The notes below the pieces were generated by a model, which did not search any database, was not told where the DNA came from, and saw nothing but the letters and a program-made list of their open reading frames with translations. Source: Flavobacterium cheniae (GTDB lineage Bacteria; Bacteroidota; Bacteroidia; Flavobacteriales; Flavobacteriaceae). Taken from it: DNA of 64,000 nucleotides. The stretch lies in the NCBI RefSeq assembly GCF_004363695.1, contig NZ_SNZC01000006.1, forward strand, positions 1 through 64,000. Reading direction: 5' to 3'. The translations under genes and the position numbers were made by a program. This document shows, in pieces, positions 41,394 through 49,470 of the stretch (within the stretch, counting starts at the first letter, position 1; each line of letters begins with the position of its first letter).

Positions 41394-44249
41394 TTACTTT
41401 GTTAAGTACATTTTTCTTCTAGCGTACAAATCGTAGAATTGATCGTCTTTTAAATCGTCTATGAATAAGATGCTTTCTCCGGTTGATTTCATTTCTGGTC
41501 CTAATGCTTTATTTACATTTGGAAATTTACTGAAAGAGAAAACGGGTTGCTTAATAGCATATCCTTTTAATTGTGGATTGAAAGTAAAATCAGTTACTTT
41601 ATTGTGACCTAACATTACCTTAGTTGCATAATTTACATACGGTTCGCCATACGCTTTTGCAATAAATGGAACGGTACGAGATGCTCTTGGATTCGCTTCA
41701 ATAATATAAACTGTATCGTCTTTTATCGCAAACTGAATATTGATTAAACCTACAGTTTGTAAAGCTCTTGCGATTTTTTCGGTGTGGTCTTTGATTTGTT
41801 GCATTACAAATTCGCCCAAGTTAAACGGAGGCAAAGTCGCATTACTATCTCCTGAGTGAACACCACAAGGCTCAATGTGTTCCATAATTCCTATGATGTA
41901 CACATTTCCATCGGCATCGCAAATGGCATCCGCTTCTGCTTCGATTGCGCCATCTAAATAATGGTCTAACAATAATTTATTTCCTGGAATCGATTTTAAT
42001 AAATCAATTACGTGTTCTTCTAATTCTTGTTTGTTAATTACGATTTTCATTCCTTGTCCACCCAATACATAAGAAGGACGAACTAATAATGGGAAGTCTA
42101 ACGTATCTGCTAATACCGAAGCTTCTTCCGCACTTTCCGCAATTCCAAACTTAGGGAATGGAATGTTTAATTTGGTTAATAAATCAGAGAAACGTCCTCT
42201 ATCTTCCGCTAAATCCAAAGCATCGAATGAAGTTCCTAAAATTTTGATACCGTATTTTGCTAATTTTTCAGCTAATTTCAAAGCCGTTTGACCACCTAAC
42301 TGAACGATTACACCTTCTGGTTTTTCGTGTTGGATGATATCATAAATATGTTCCCAAAAAACAGGTTCGAAATACAATTTATCAGCTGTATCAAAATCGG
42401 TAGAAACCGTTTCTGGATTACAGTTAATCATGATAGTCTCATAACCACATTCTTTCGCTGCTAAAACTCCATGAACACAAGAATAATCGAACTCAATTCC
42501 TTGTCCAATTCTATTTGGTCCCGAACCTAAAACGACTACTTTTTTCTTATCGGTAACAATACTTTCGTTATGAACGTATTTGGTTCCGTCTGCTTTTTCA
42601 ATTTCTGCTTCGAAAGTCGAGTAGAAATAAGGCGTTACCGCTTTAAATTCTGCTGCACACGTATCTACTAATTTGTAAACACGTTTGATGTTTTGTTCGT
42701 CACGCAATTTATGTACTTGACTTTCCAAACATCCCATCATGTGGGCAATTTGGCGGTCTCCGTAGCCTTTTTGCTTTGCTTCTAAAAGCAATTCTCTTGG
42801 TAACGTATCTACTTTATAATTCGAAATTTCTCTTTCTAAATGGAATAATTCTTCATATTGTTTTAAAAACCACATGTCGATTTTCGTAATCTCGTGAATT
42901 CTGCTCAATGGAATTCCCATTGCGATGGCGTCATAGATTACGAAAACTCTGTCCCAACTCGCGAAAGTTAATTTTTCGATGATTTGTTCGTAGTTTTTAT
43001 AACCTTTTCCGTCTGCTCCTAACCCATTACGTTTGATTTCTAACGACTGAGTAGCCTTGTGAAGCGCTTCTTGGAACGAACGTCCAATTCCCATCACTTC
43101 ACCTACCGATTTCATTTGAAGTCCTAACGTACGGTCTGAACCTTCAAATTTATCGAAGTTCCATCTTGGTATTTTAACGATTACATAATCTAACGTTGGT
43201 TCAAATAAAGCCGAAGTTGATTTTGTAATTTGATTTTGTAATTCATCTAAGTTATATCCTAAAGCTAATTTCGATGCGATTTTTGCAATTGGATAACCCG
43301 TAGCTTTTGAAGCTAATGCAGAAGAACGAGATACACGAGGATTGATTTCAATTGCTACGATATCTTCTTTATCATCTGGTGAAACTGCGAATTGTACGTT
43401 ACAACCTCCAGCAAAATTTCCGATAGAGCGCATCATTAAAATCGCCATATCACGCATTTTTTGGAATGTTGTGTCCGATAAAGTCATCGCTGGCGCCACT
43501 GTAATCGAATCTCCAGTATGAATTCCCATTGGGTCCATATTTTCAATCGTACAGATGATTACTACGTTGTCGTTACTATCGCGTAATAATTCTAATTCGT
43601 ATTCTTTCCACCCCATTAAAGCCTTGTCAATCAACACTTCGTGAATTGGTGATGCTTCTAAACCGTAAGTTAATGCACCATCAAAATCTTCTTTTTTGTA
43701 AACAATTGCTGCTCCAGTTCCTCCTAAAGTAAACGAAGGACGGATTACTAATGGAAAACCAAACTCCTGAGCAATTTCTTTTCCTTGTAAGAAAGAGTTA
43801 GCCGTTTTAGCCGGAGCTTGCGGAATTCCGATTTTATTTAATAAGTTTTTGAATTGTTCTCTATCTTCAGTAATGTTGATGGCATTGATATCTACACCAA
43901 TTAATCTTACGTTGAAATCTTTCCAAATTCCTTTTTCATCGGCTTCAATACAAAGATTTAAAGCGGTTTGTCCTCCCATTGTTGGTAAAACAGCATCAAT
44001 TTGAGGATGTGCTTTTAGGATTTCAATAATCGATTTTGTGGTAAGCGGTTTTAAGTAAACATGATCGGCCATTGATGGGTCGGTCATAATCGTTGCAGGG
44101 TTTGAGTTAATTAAGATAACTTCAATTCCTTCCTCACGAAGTGAACGAGCCGATTGAGAACCTGCGTAATCAAATTCGCAAGCTTGACCAATTACGATAG
44201 GTCCTGATCCAATAATTAATACCGATTTGATTGTAGTGTCTTTAGGCAT
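41394..44249 (-). CDS. carB: Carbamoyl-phosphate synthase large chain, without allosteric domain
   Basis: Makes carbamoyl phosphate for arginine and pyrimidines from ammonia passed by CarA, bicarbonate and two ATP. The 951-residue chain has the two ATP-grasp halves: the first begins SVLIIGSGPIVIGQACEFDYAG and the second VVVLGSGPNRIGQGIEFDYSC, with the oligomerisation region between (about 400-550). E. coli CarB has 1073 residues because of a C-terminal MGS-like domain that binds UMP and ornithine. Here the chain stops soon after LGPEMKSTGESILFIDDL, so that regulatory domain is missing. From memory this is normal in Flavobacterium. carA is not in the window. Confidence 0.96.
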   Translation of the reverse strand: MPKDTTIKSVLIIGSGPIVIGQACEFDYAGSQSARSLREEGIEVILINSNPATIMTDPSMADHVYLKPLTTKSIIEILKAHPQIDAVLPTMGGQTALNLCIEADEKGIWKDFNVRLIGVDINAINITEDREQFKNLLNKIGIPQAPAKTANSFLQGKEIAQEFGFPLVIRPSFTLGGTGAAIVYKKEDFDGALTYGLEASPIHEVLIDKALMGWKEYELELLRDSNDNVVIICTIENMDPMGIHTGDSITVAPAMTLSDTTFQKMRDMAILMMRSIGNFAGGCNVQFAVSPDDKEDIVAIEINPRVSRSSALASKATGYPIAKIASKLALGYNLDELQNQITKSTSALFEPTLDYVIVKIPRWNFDKFEGSDRTLGLQMKSVGEVMGIGRSFQEALHKATQSLEIKRNGLGADGKGYKNYEQIIEKLTFASWDRVFVIYDAIAMGIPLSRIHEITKIDMWFLKQYEELFHLEREISNYKVDTLPRELLLEAKQKGYGDRQIAHMMGCLESQVHKLRDEQNIKRVYKLVDTCAAEFKAVTPYFYSTFEAEIEKADGTKYVHNESIVTDKKKVVVLGSGPNRIGQGIEFDYSCVHGVLAAKECGYETIMINCNPETVSTDFDTADKLYFEPVFWEHIYDIIQHEKPEGVIVQLGGQTALKLAEKLAKYGIKILGTSFDALDLAEDRGRFSDLLTKLNIPFPKFGIAESAEEASVLADTLDFPLLVRPSYVLGGQGMKIVINKQELEEHVIDLLKSIPGNKLLLDHYLDGAIEAEADAICDADGNVYIIGIMEHIEPCGVHSGDSNATLPPFNLGEFVMQQIKDHTEKIARALQTVGLINIQFAIKDDTVYIIEANPRASRTVPFIAKAYGEPYVNYATKVMLGHNKVTDFTFNPQLKGYAIKQPVFSFSKFPNVNKALGPEMKSTGESILFIDDLKDDQFYDLYARRKMYLTK

Positions 44250-44373
44250 TGTGTTGTTGTTTTGTTGTTGTGGGTTGTAGTTATATTGCGATTATAAAAT
44301 TACTAATTTTCAAAGGTTTACATCTAAATGAACACCAAAACTTATCAAATTTTATAAACAAGTTTAAAAAAAA

Positions 44374-44397
44374 GCCGCTACTAATAAAAGTAACGGC
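44374..44397 (-). terminator. Terminator after rpmH
   Basis: GCCGCTACT-AATAAA-AGTAACGGC with one mismatch, followed on the minus strand by a T run. Confidence 0.7.
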
Positions 44398-44422
44398 TGA
44401 TATATTGTTTTAAGCTAAAACA

Positions 44423-44584
44423 TTATTTTTTGTGTCTTGGTTCGCAAGAAACAGTTAACTTATGTCTTCCTTTAGCTCTTCTACGAGCAAGCACTTTTCT
44501 TCCATTAGCAGAAGCCATTCTATCCATGAAACCGTGCTTATTTCTTCTTTTTCTTTTTGATGGTTGAAACGTTCTCTTACTCAT
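44423..44584 (-). CDS. rpmH: 50S ribosomal protein L34
   Basis: A 53-residue, very basic large-subunit protein. It reads [19 protein letters not shown], then [22 protein letters not shown] and a short tail ending PRHKK, which is standard L34 with a few extra residues. In many bacteria it lies at the origin beside rnpA and dnaA, but here it stands alone, as is common in Bacteroidota. A strong promoter (44659-44688) lies upstream, with a leader of about 70 bases, and a terminator follows. Confidence 0.96.
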   Translation of the reverse strand: MSKRTFQPSKRKRRNKHGFMDRMASANGRKVLARRRAKGRHKLTVSCEPRHKK

Positions 44585-44658
44585 TGTAGTATCTTTTAAA
44601 ATCTATAAATAAAAATCTTTTTTAAAACTCATAGGTTTCCTATCCTGAAAACCGAGTG

Positions 44659-44688
44659 CAAATATACAAAGACTTTTTTCATTCGCAA
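44659..44688 (-). promoter_or_regulatory. rpmH promoter
   Basis: TATATTTG on the minus strand (44659-44666) with TTG at 44686-44688, spacer 19. Confidence 0.65.
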
Positions 44689-44722
44689 GTACTTTTTTAA
44701 AAATATTTTTAATTCATTTTAT

Positions 44723-44730
44723 TATCTTTG
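44723..44730 (+). promoter_or_regulatory. Promoter -7 box for the 44753 gene
   Basis: TATCTTTG, 22 bases before the ATG, divergent from the rpmH promoter. Confidence 0.55.
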
Positions 44731-44752
44731 CACTCAACAAATATACACTATA

Positions 44753-45268
44753 ATGTTTCATAAAAATATCAAATTAGTTCTTGCCGCTTTAATTATAGCA
44801 TTTGGAATTTATCAATTTACAGAAAGTAATATCGGAAATGGTATCTTTTTGTTATTATTCTCTACTATTTTTATTTTCTTATACTTTAAAAACGAGTTTA
44901 TTTTATTGGCTTTTTTAAAGTTAAGAAAACAAGATTTTCCTGGAGCACAAAAATGGTTATCATACATTAAAAACCCAGAAGCTGCTTTAGTACAAAAACA
45001 ACAAGGTTATTTTAATTACTTACATGGTTTAATGGTTTCGCAAACTAATTTAATTGAAGCTGAAAAATATTTCAAAAAAGCAATTGCTCTTGGTTTATCT
45101 ATGGATCAAGATTTAGCATTAGCTAAACTACAATTAGCGGGTATTGCAATGACAAGAAGAAGAAAAATGGAAGCTACCGCTTTATTAAACGAAGCAAAGA
45201 AACTTGACAAACAAAACATGTTGAAAGATCAAATTAAAATGATGAAAGATCAAATGAAAAAAATGTAA
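44753..45268 (+). CDS. Membrane-anchored TPR-like protein
   Basis: A 171-residue protein with two adjacent membrane helices (about 7-23 and 28-46; LVLAALIIAFGIYQF, GIFLLLFSTIFIFLYF) of the DUF2892-like type, then a soluble helical region that resembles two to three TPR units: FNYLHGLMVSQTNLIEAEKYF near 85-105 and LALAKLQLAGIAMTRRRKMEA near 120-140. It ends in a Lys/Met/Gln repeat (KDQIKMMKDQMKKM). Relatives in Flavobacteria are hypothetical. The TPR-like face suggests protein binding on the cytoplasmic side. It has its own promoter and terminator. Confidence 0.8.
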   Translation: MFHKNIKLVLAALIIAFGIYQFTESNIGNGIFLLLFSTIFIFLYFKNEFILLAFLKLRKQDFPGAQKWLSYIKNPEAALVQKQQGYFNYLHGLMVSQTNLIEAEKYFKKAIALGLSMDQDLALAKLQLAGIAMTRRRKMEATALLNEAKKLDKQNMLKDQIKMMKDQMKKM

Positions 45269-45286
45269 TTCATTCATTTTCAATAC

Positions 45287-45317
45287 AAAAAAAGCACCTT
45301 TCGAGGTGCTTTTTTTG
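45287..45317 (+). terminator. Terminator
   Basis: AAAAGCACCT-TTCG-AGGTGCTTTT with a stable tetraloop and a T run. Confidence 0.88.
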
Positions 45318-45402
45318 TTATTTTAACGAGTTATCTTTTCGTTTAACGAGTTTTTTAGTTTTGAGTATTTCATTTTCATAGCTTCGCTGAGTAAAAAAAT
45401 AA

Positions 45403-45532
45403 AAATTCCCCTAGAATTGAATACCCACTATAATTTTTATAGGAAGATTTATAAAAAAAAGATGGAAAAGGGGAAATTCCTACTTTAAAAAAATCGACTA
45501 AATAAACATGAAAAGATTAAAAATTATAGTGG
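45403..45532. ncRNA. Candidate structured RNA with interleaved inverted repeats
   Basis: In a gene-free stretch (45318-45682), two inverted repeats interleave. AAATTCCCCT (45403-45412) pairs with AGGGGAAATT (45469-45478), 9/10. CCACTATAATTTTTA (45425-45439) pairs with TAAAAATTATAGTGG (45518-45532), 15/15. The order a-b-a'-b' is that of a pseudoknot. A -7 box TAGTTTTG lies at 45356-45363. A tiny frame (MKRLKIIVAFQKKKTQAN, 45509-45565) overlaps the last arm. It may be an RNA gene, a regulatory region or a decayed element. Bases 45533-45682 show nothing else. Confidence 0.3.
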
Positions 45533-45682
45533 CTTTTCAAAAGAAAAAAACACAAGCAAATTAAACTTTGTTAGAGTATTTAATTGATTTAAGCACTAAT
45601 TCAACCATACAGAAAAACACCGTTTTGAGTCTCTCATAATTCTACTCTACCACTAACTCAAAATTTATTTTCTGTGTGGTTT

Positions 45683-46051
45683 TTATTTGCCCAGTAACAT
45701 TTTACCAGCAATTAATAAAAGAATAAAACCAAATACTTTCTTCAACATTTTTTGGTCTAAATTAACCGCCATTTTACTTCCAAAATACCCTCCAACAACG
45801 AAAAACACCGCAATTATTCCAACATAGCACCAATCGATATAACCTTCTTTATGATAGGTATACACCGCAATTGCCGTAACTGGAACCACTAAAACTGCTA
45901 AACTAGTTCCTTGTGCTTGATGCTGATTAAATCCTAAAAGCAACACCAACAAAGGCACCATAATTACACCACCGCCTACTCCAACCAATCCGCTTAGAAT
46001 TCCAGCTAAAACACCAATTAATACTAAAGATAGAACTACTTGAATATCCAT
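45683..46051 (-). CDS. Half-length TauE/SafE-family membrane protein
   Basis: Membrane protein with four helices, 122 residues read from ATG 46051 (MDIQVVLSLVLIGVLAG). The frame runs 48 bases further upstream, but that would overlap the transglycosylase gene and adds only polar residues. It has the family motif GLVGVGGGVIMVPLLVLLLG near 22-41 and QAQGTSLAVLVVP. Full TauE/SafE sulfite or organosulfonate exporters have about 250 residues in two similar halves, so this protein is one half. No frameshift or second half is visible nearby, and short members are known to act as dimers or in pairs. Its substrate is unknown. Confidence 0.85.
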   Translation of the reverse strand: MDIQVVLSLVLIGVLAGILSGLVGVGGGVIMVPLLVLLLGFNQHQAQGTSLAVLVVPVTAIAVYTYHKEGYIDWCYVGIIAVFFVVGGYFGSKMAVNLDQKMLKKVFGFILLLIAGKMLLGK

Positions 46052-46058
46052 TTGGCGC

Positions 46059-46952
46059 TTATTGTTTGTTATATCCTGAAGTTGGGATTTCGATTTCATA
46101 TTTTTTACCTGTTGTAATCGTTAATTTTTTATCTCGTAACCAAGGATTGTGGATTTTTAAAATCTTATAATTTACACCTTGTGTTTTAGCAAATTTTGCT
46201 AAATCAGTAATGGAAGAGTCAATCACAATCTTTTTTGTTGGAATATTGTAATAAAGCGCTTCGTTTGGAATATTAAATCCATACTTTTCTGATTTTGACA
46301 TAATTTCTTTCAAAGCTAAAATTCGGAAAACATAACGTGAAGTTTCTTCAGTTAATAATAAATCGTAGTAATCCGCTACTTGCTGTTCTTCCATTTTTTT
46401 ACTGATTCCGTTCATTCCACCATTATATGAAGCCGCTGCTAACGTCCAAGAACCGAATTTCTCCTTTGCTACTAATAAATATTTACAAGCCGCTTCAGTT
46501 GATTTTTCTAAATGATAACGTTCATCGACCTCATCACTTACTTCCATTCCTTTTTCTTTAGCTGTTGCAGGCATAAATTGCCAAACACCTCTTGCTCCTG
46601 CAGGTGAAACTGCATTTACCAAACTACTTTCAATAACCGCCAAATATTTAAAATCATCTGGAACTCCATATTTTTTTAAGATAGGTTCTATGATAGGAAA
46701 AACTTTATTCGCACGTTTAATTACCAAAGTCGTATTGGTATGATAATTCATATTGGTAATCATTTCTTTATCCAAGCGCTCCTGAACATCGGCCATGAAA
46801 GTAGGCACTTCTTCTCCTGCAAAATCCATTTTTAGATTATAACCTACTGGAGAATATTTTGTTCCATCAGAAACTACTCCATAAATAAAAAAACTTCCTA
46901 AAGCGGCTATTAATGCTACAATCGCTACTTTCTTTGTCAATACCTTTTTCAT
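46059..46952 (-). CDS. Lytic murein transglycosylase (SLT domain)
   Basis: Cleaves the glycan strand of peptidoglycan. The 297-residue protein has an N-terminal signal or anchor helix (about 9-26), a linker, and an SLT domain from about residue 90: FKYLAVIESSLVNAVSPAGARG in pieces with catalytic Glu108, VWQFMPATAKEKGM, RYHLEKSTEAACKYL, WTLAAASYNGGMNGI. The C-terminal region (PTKKIVIDSSITDLAKFAKT, HNPWLRDKKLTITTGKKYEIEIP in pieces) resembles the LysM-linked tail of MltD, though no full LysM repeat remains. It lies 7 bases upstream of the TauE-like gene and 7 bases downstream of an alpha/beta hydrolase, so the three are probably one operon. Confidence 0.92.
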   Translation of the reverse strand: MKKVLTKKVAIVALIAALGSFFIYGVVSDGTKYSPVGYNLKMDFAGEEVPTFMADVQERLDKEMITNMNYHTNTTLVIKRANKVFPIIEPILKKYGVPDDFKYLAVIESSLVNAVSPAGARGVWQFMPATAKEKGMEVSDEVDERYHLEKSTEAACKYLLVAKEKFGSWTLAAASYNGGMNGISKKMEEQQVADYYDLLLTEETSRYVFRILALKEIMSKSEKYGFNIPNEALYYNIPTKKIVIDSSITDLAKFAKTQGVNYKILKIHNPWLRDKKLTITTGKKYEIEIPTSGYNKQ

Positions 46953-46959
46953 TATTCTT

Positions 46960-47625
46960 TTATTTTAATATTAATTTAGGTAGATTTTCATTCAACCACT
47001 TGAATTTATTTACAATCATAATATGTGTTCCGCCTTTTAAAACAATGCAATTCTGAATGTTTTTAATTGGAAAAACTTCATCAGCATCTCCATGAATGTG
47101 AATTACTGATTCGTTTATTTCTTTTTGTTTCCAACACAAAATGGTTTCAATTGCCCAATCCAAATAGTTTTTATCTCGTACCGATAAATATCGTTCGTAC
47201 AACTTCAATCGTTTCGCTACAATATTATCTCCAAATGCATATTTAACCAATTTTTCAATATCTGCCAAAAGTTGGGTCGGAATTAACTTATACGCTTTAG
47301 TCGCTTTCGCAACTTTAAAACGCGATGGAAATTCGGTATTCGATTTTACACTCGAAATGATAATTACTTTACGCACTTTCATTTGCTTAGCCATTTCCTG
47401 AACCAAAACTCCTCCAAAAGAAACACCAACTAAAACCGGATTTTCATCTTGAATTTTTTCAGTCATTCGAAGCGCGTAACTTTCGATACTTTCCTTATCA
47501 TTGGGCAAAAACCATTCCAAAAAATGCATTTCAAATTGGTCTTCTGGTAATTTTATGTTTTCGAAAATTGTAGGACTTGCTGCCAAACCTGGCATGAAAT
47601 AAACTGGAATCTTACTCATTACCAT
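46960..47625 (-). CDS. Alpha/beta hydrolase
   Basis: A 221-residue alpha/beta-hydrolase-fold protein. The nucleophile elbow GVSFGG places Ser69, and a late IHIHGDADEVFP and GGTHIMI supply the Asp and His of the triad. There is no signal peptide. Start choice is open between ATG 47625 and ATG 47619 (MSKIPVYFMPGLAAS), the second giving the more usual beginning. The oxyanion region (FMPGLAASPTIF) is small-esterase-like, and the substrate cannot be told. First gene of the run that continues with the transglycosylase and TauE-like genes. Confidence 0.85.
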   Translation of the reverse strand: MVMSKIPVYFMPGLAASPTIFENIKLPEDQFEMHFLEWFLPNDKESIESYALRMTEKIQDENPVLVGVSFGGVLVQEMAKQMKVRKVIIISSVKSNTEFPSRFKVAKATKAYKLIPTQLLADIEKLVKYAFGDNIVAKRLKLYERYLSVRDKNYLDWAIETILCWKQKEINESVIHIHGDADEVFPIKNIQNCIVLKGGTHIMIVNKFKWLNENLPKLILK

Positions 47626-47643
47626 TATATTAAAAAAGTTTCG

Positions 47644-47651
47644 TAAATTTG
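47644..47651 (+). promoter_or_regulatory. Promoter -7 box for the small GNAT gene
   Basis: TAAATTTG, followed by CACTC, 20 bases before the ATG at 47671. Confidence 0.5.
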
Positions 47652-47670
47652 CACTCTAATTGAAGTTATC

Positions 47671-47952
47671 ATGGAAATCAAAGATAATGAACTTTTAAGA
47701 CAATTTGAAATTATTACGGAAACTGGTTTGGTTGCAATTGAGTACTCTGTACAAGAACGCAAACTGTTTTTAACCAAATTTTGCAATAACAATAATGAAG
47801 ATGAAGAGTTGCATCATGAATTTATTAAAACCGTACTAGAACTTGCTGAAGAACGAAAACTAAAAGTGGTGCCAACGCACGCAAAGTTCATAAGTTTCTT
47901 TAGAAAAAACAGAAAATATCGAGAGCTTTTGCCTCCAGGGTTAATGATTTAA
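47671..47952 (+). CDS. Small GNAT-type acetyltransferase (YjdJ-like)
   Basis: A 93-residue protein of the short YjdJ/NATD1 group of acetyl-CoA-binding GNAT domains. It contains VAIEYSVQERKLFLTKF and LHHEFIKTVLELAEERKLKVVPTHAKFISFFRKN in pieces, the second being the helix-strand pair that holds the CoA. It lacks the longer N-terminal substrate half of ordinary GNATs, as do all members of this group. Its substrate is unknown. It has its own promoter and a shared terminator downstream. Confidence 0.88.
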   Translation: MEIKDNELLRQFEIITETGLVAIEYSVQERKLFLTKFCNNNNEDEELHHEFIKTVLELAEERKLKVVPTHAKFISFFRKNRKYRELLPPGLMI

Positions 47953-47958
47953 TCCTAA

Positions 47959-47995
47959 AAAAAATCCCAAGTCTATTAAACTTGGGATTTTTTTT
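47959..47995. terminator. Bidirectional terminator
   Basis: AAAATCCCAAGT and ACTTGGGATTTT arms around a 7-base loop with A and T runs. It serves the small GNAT gene and mtaB. Confidence 0.85.
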
Positions 47996-49322
47996 ATGCT
48001 TCAACGTTTATGAATTCCATTCTTACACTTCCGTCTTCATCTATCTTGGTTAGATTAATTTCGTGTAATGTATTCACTAATTCTGGATTCCAAGGTGTTT
48101 TTACTTTTACATAATTTTCGGTAAAACCATGAATATAGCCTTCTTTATTTTCGCTTTCAAATAAAACTGTTCTGTTGGTTCCAATTTGACTTTCATAAAA
48201 TGCTCTTCTTTTCTTAACCGAAAGTCCGCGTAACATTTTACTTCTTTTCGAACGCACATTAGCTGGCACTACTCCATCCATGTCAACCGCTTCTGTATTA
48301 TCTCTTTCCGAATAGGTAAAAACGTGTAAATACGAAATATCTAAATCATTCAAAAAATGATAGGTTTCTAAGAAATGCTCGTCAGTTTCACCTGGAAATC
48401 CTACTATAACATCCACTCCAATACAAGCATGAGGCATTACTTCGCGAATTTTTGCAACACGTTCTGTATACAATTCACGCATATAACGACGTTTCATTTT
48501 CTTCAAAATATCGTTAGAACCCGATTGTAAAGGAATATGAAAATGAGGAACGAATGTTCGACTTTGTGACACAAATTCAATCGTTTCATTTTTTAATAAA
48601 TTAGGTTCGATAGAAGAAATTCGCAAACGCTCGATACCTTCAACTTCATCTAAAGCTTTTACTAAATCTAAGAAAGTATGTTCGTGTTTTTTATTTCCGA
48701 ATTCCCCTTTTCCGTAATCACCAATATTTACTCCAGTAAGAACAATCTCTTTTATTCCTTGTTGTGAAATTTCAGAAGCATTTTTTAGTACATTTTCCAA
48801 TGCATCACTTCGAGAAATTCCTCTTGCTAATGGAATCGTACAATAAGTACATTTATAATCGCAACCATCTTGTACTTTTAAGAAAGCACGAGTTCTGTCG
48901 CCAATTGAATAACTTCCAACGTAAAAATCGGCTTCTTCGATTTCGCATGAATGTACTTCACCCATGTCGTTTTTCGACAAATCATTAATATAATCGGTGA
49001 TTTTGAATTTTTCTGTCGCTCCTAAAACCAAATCCACTCCATCAACTGCGGCTAATTCTTCTGGTTTTAATTGGGCATAACAACCAACTGCTGCAACAAA
49101 TGCTTTATCATTCAGCTTCATTGCTTTTTTAACAATTTGCTTAAATTGTTTATCAGCATTATCGGTAACCGAACATGTATTGATTACATAAATATCGGCA
49201 ATTTCCTCGAAATCAACACGTTCAAAACCTTCATTTTGAAAATCACGTGCAATAGTAGACGTTTCTGAGAAGTTTAATTTGCATCCTAAAGTGTAGAACG
49301 CGACTTTTTTCTTGTTTTCCAT
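47994..49322 (-). CDS. mtaB: tRNA t6A37 methylthiotransferase
   Basis: Radical-SAM enzyme that adds a methylthio group to t6A37 of tRNA, giving ms2t6A. The 442-residue protein has the three-part layout: an N-terminal methylthiotransferase domain with cluster cysteines 14, 50 and 81 (TLGCKLNFSE, INTCSVTDNADKQ, AAVGCYAQL), the radical-SAM core with Cys154, 158 and 161 in CDYKCTYCTIPLARG, and a C-terminal TRAM domain from about 375. The VTDNAD text and length favour MtaB over MiaB or RimO. A -7 box, TATCTTTG, lies at 49368-49375 on the minus strand. Confidence 0.94.
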   Translation of the reverse strand: MENKKKVAFYTLGCKLNFSETSTIARDFQNEGFERVDFEEIADIYVINTCSVTDNADKQFKQIVKKAMKLNDKAFVAAVGCYAQLKPEELAAVDGVDLVLGATEKFKITDYINDLSKNDMGEVHSCEIEEADFYVGSYSIGDRTRAFLKVQDGCDYKCTYCTIPLARGISRSDALENVLKNASEISQQGIKEIVLTGVNIGDYGKGEFGNKKHEHTFLDLVKALDEVEGIERLRISSIEPNLLKNETIEFVSQSRTFVPHFHIPLQSGSNDILKKMKRRYMRELYTERVAKIREVMPHACIGVDVIVGFPGETDEHFLETYHFLNDLDISYLHVFTYSERDNTEAVDMDGVVPANVRSKRSKMLRGLSVKKRRAFYESQIGTNRTVLFESENKEGYIHGFTENYVKVKTPWNPELVNTLHEINLTKIDEDGSVRMEFINVEA

Positions 49323-49397
49323 AAGTAAAACTCAATTAATGAAATCGTTGTCAAAAAATTGAGAGTGCAAAGATAGTTAAATTTGAAAATTATTTCA

Positions 49398-49465
49398 TTT
49401 GAAAATTTGAAAATGTAATTAGAGTCAAAGTAATATTCAAATCCATACATCTTCAAATTTTCAAA
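49398..49465 (-). repeat. Inverted repeat between mtaB and the GlmU-like gene
   Basis: TTTGAAAATTTGAA (49398-49411) and its perfect inverse TTCAAATTTTCAAA (49452-49465), with a 40-base loop. It lies 5 bases beyond the stop of the leftward GlmU-like gene and could end its transcript, though the stem is AT-only. Confidence 0.45.
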
Positions 49466-49470
49466 TTAGA

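Noticed and set aside
41394..41400. Frameshift truncating carB
   Set aside because: The following DNA is a terminator and not remaining MGS-domain code, and the same short form is expected in flavobacteria.
45509..45565. 18-residue peptide MKRLKIIVAFQKKKTQAN
   Set aside because: No ribosome site, and it overlaps an arm of the inverted repeats; too short to support.
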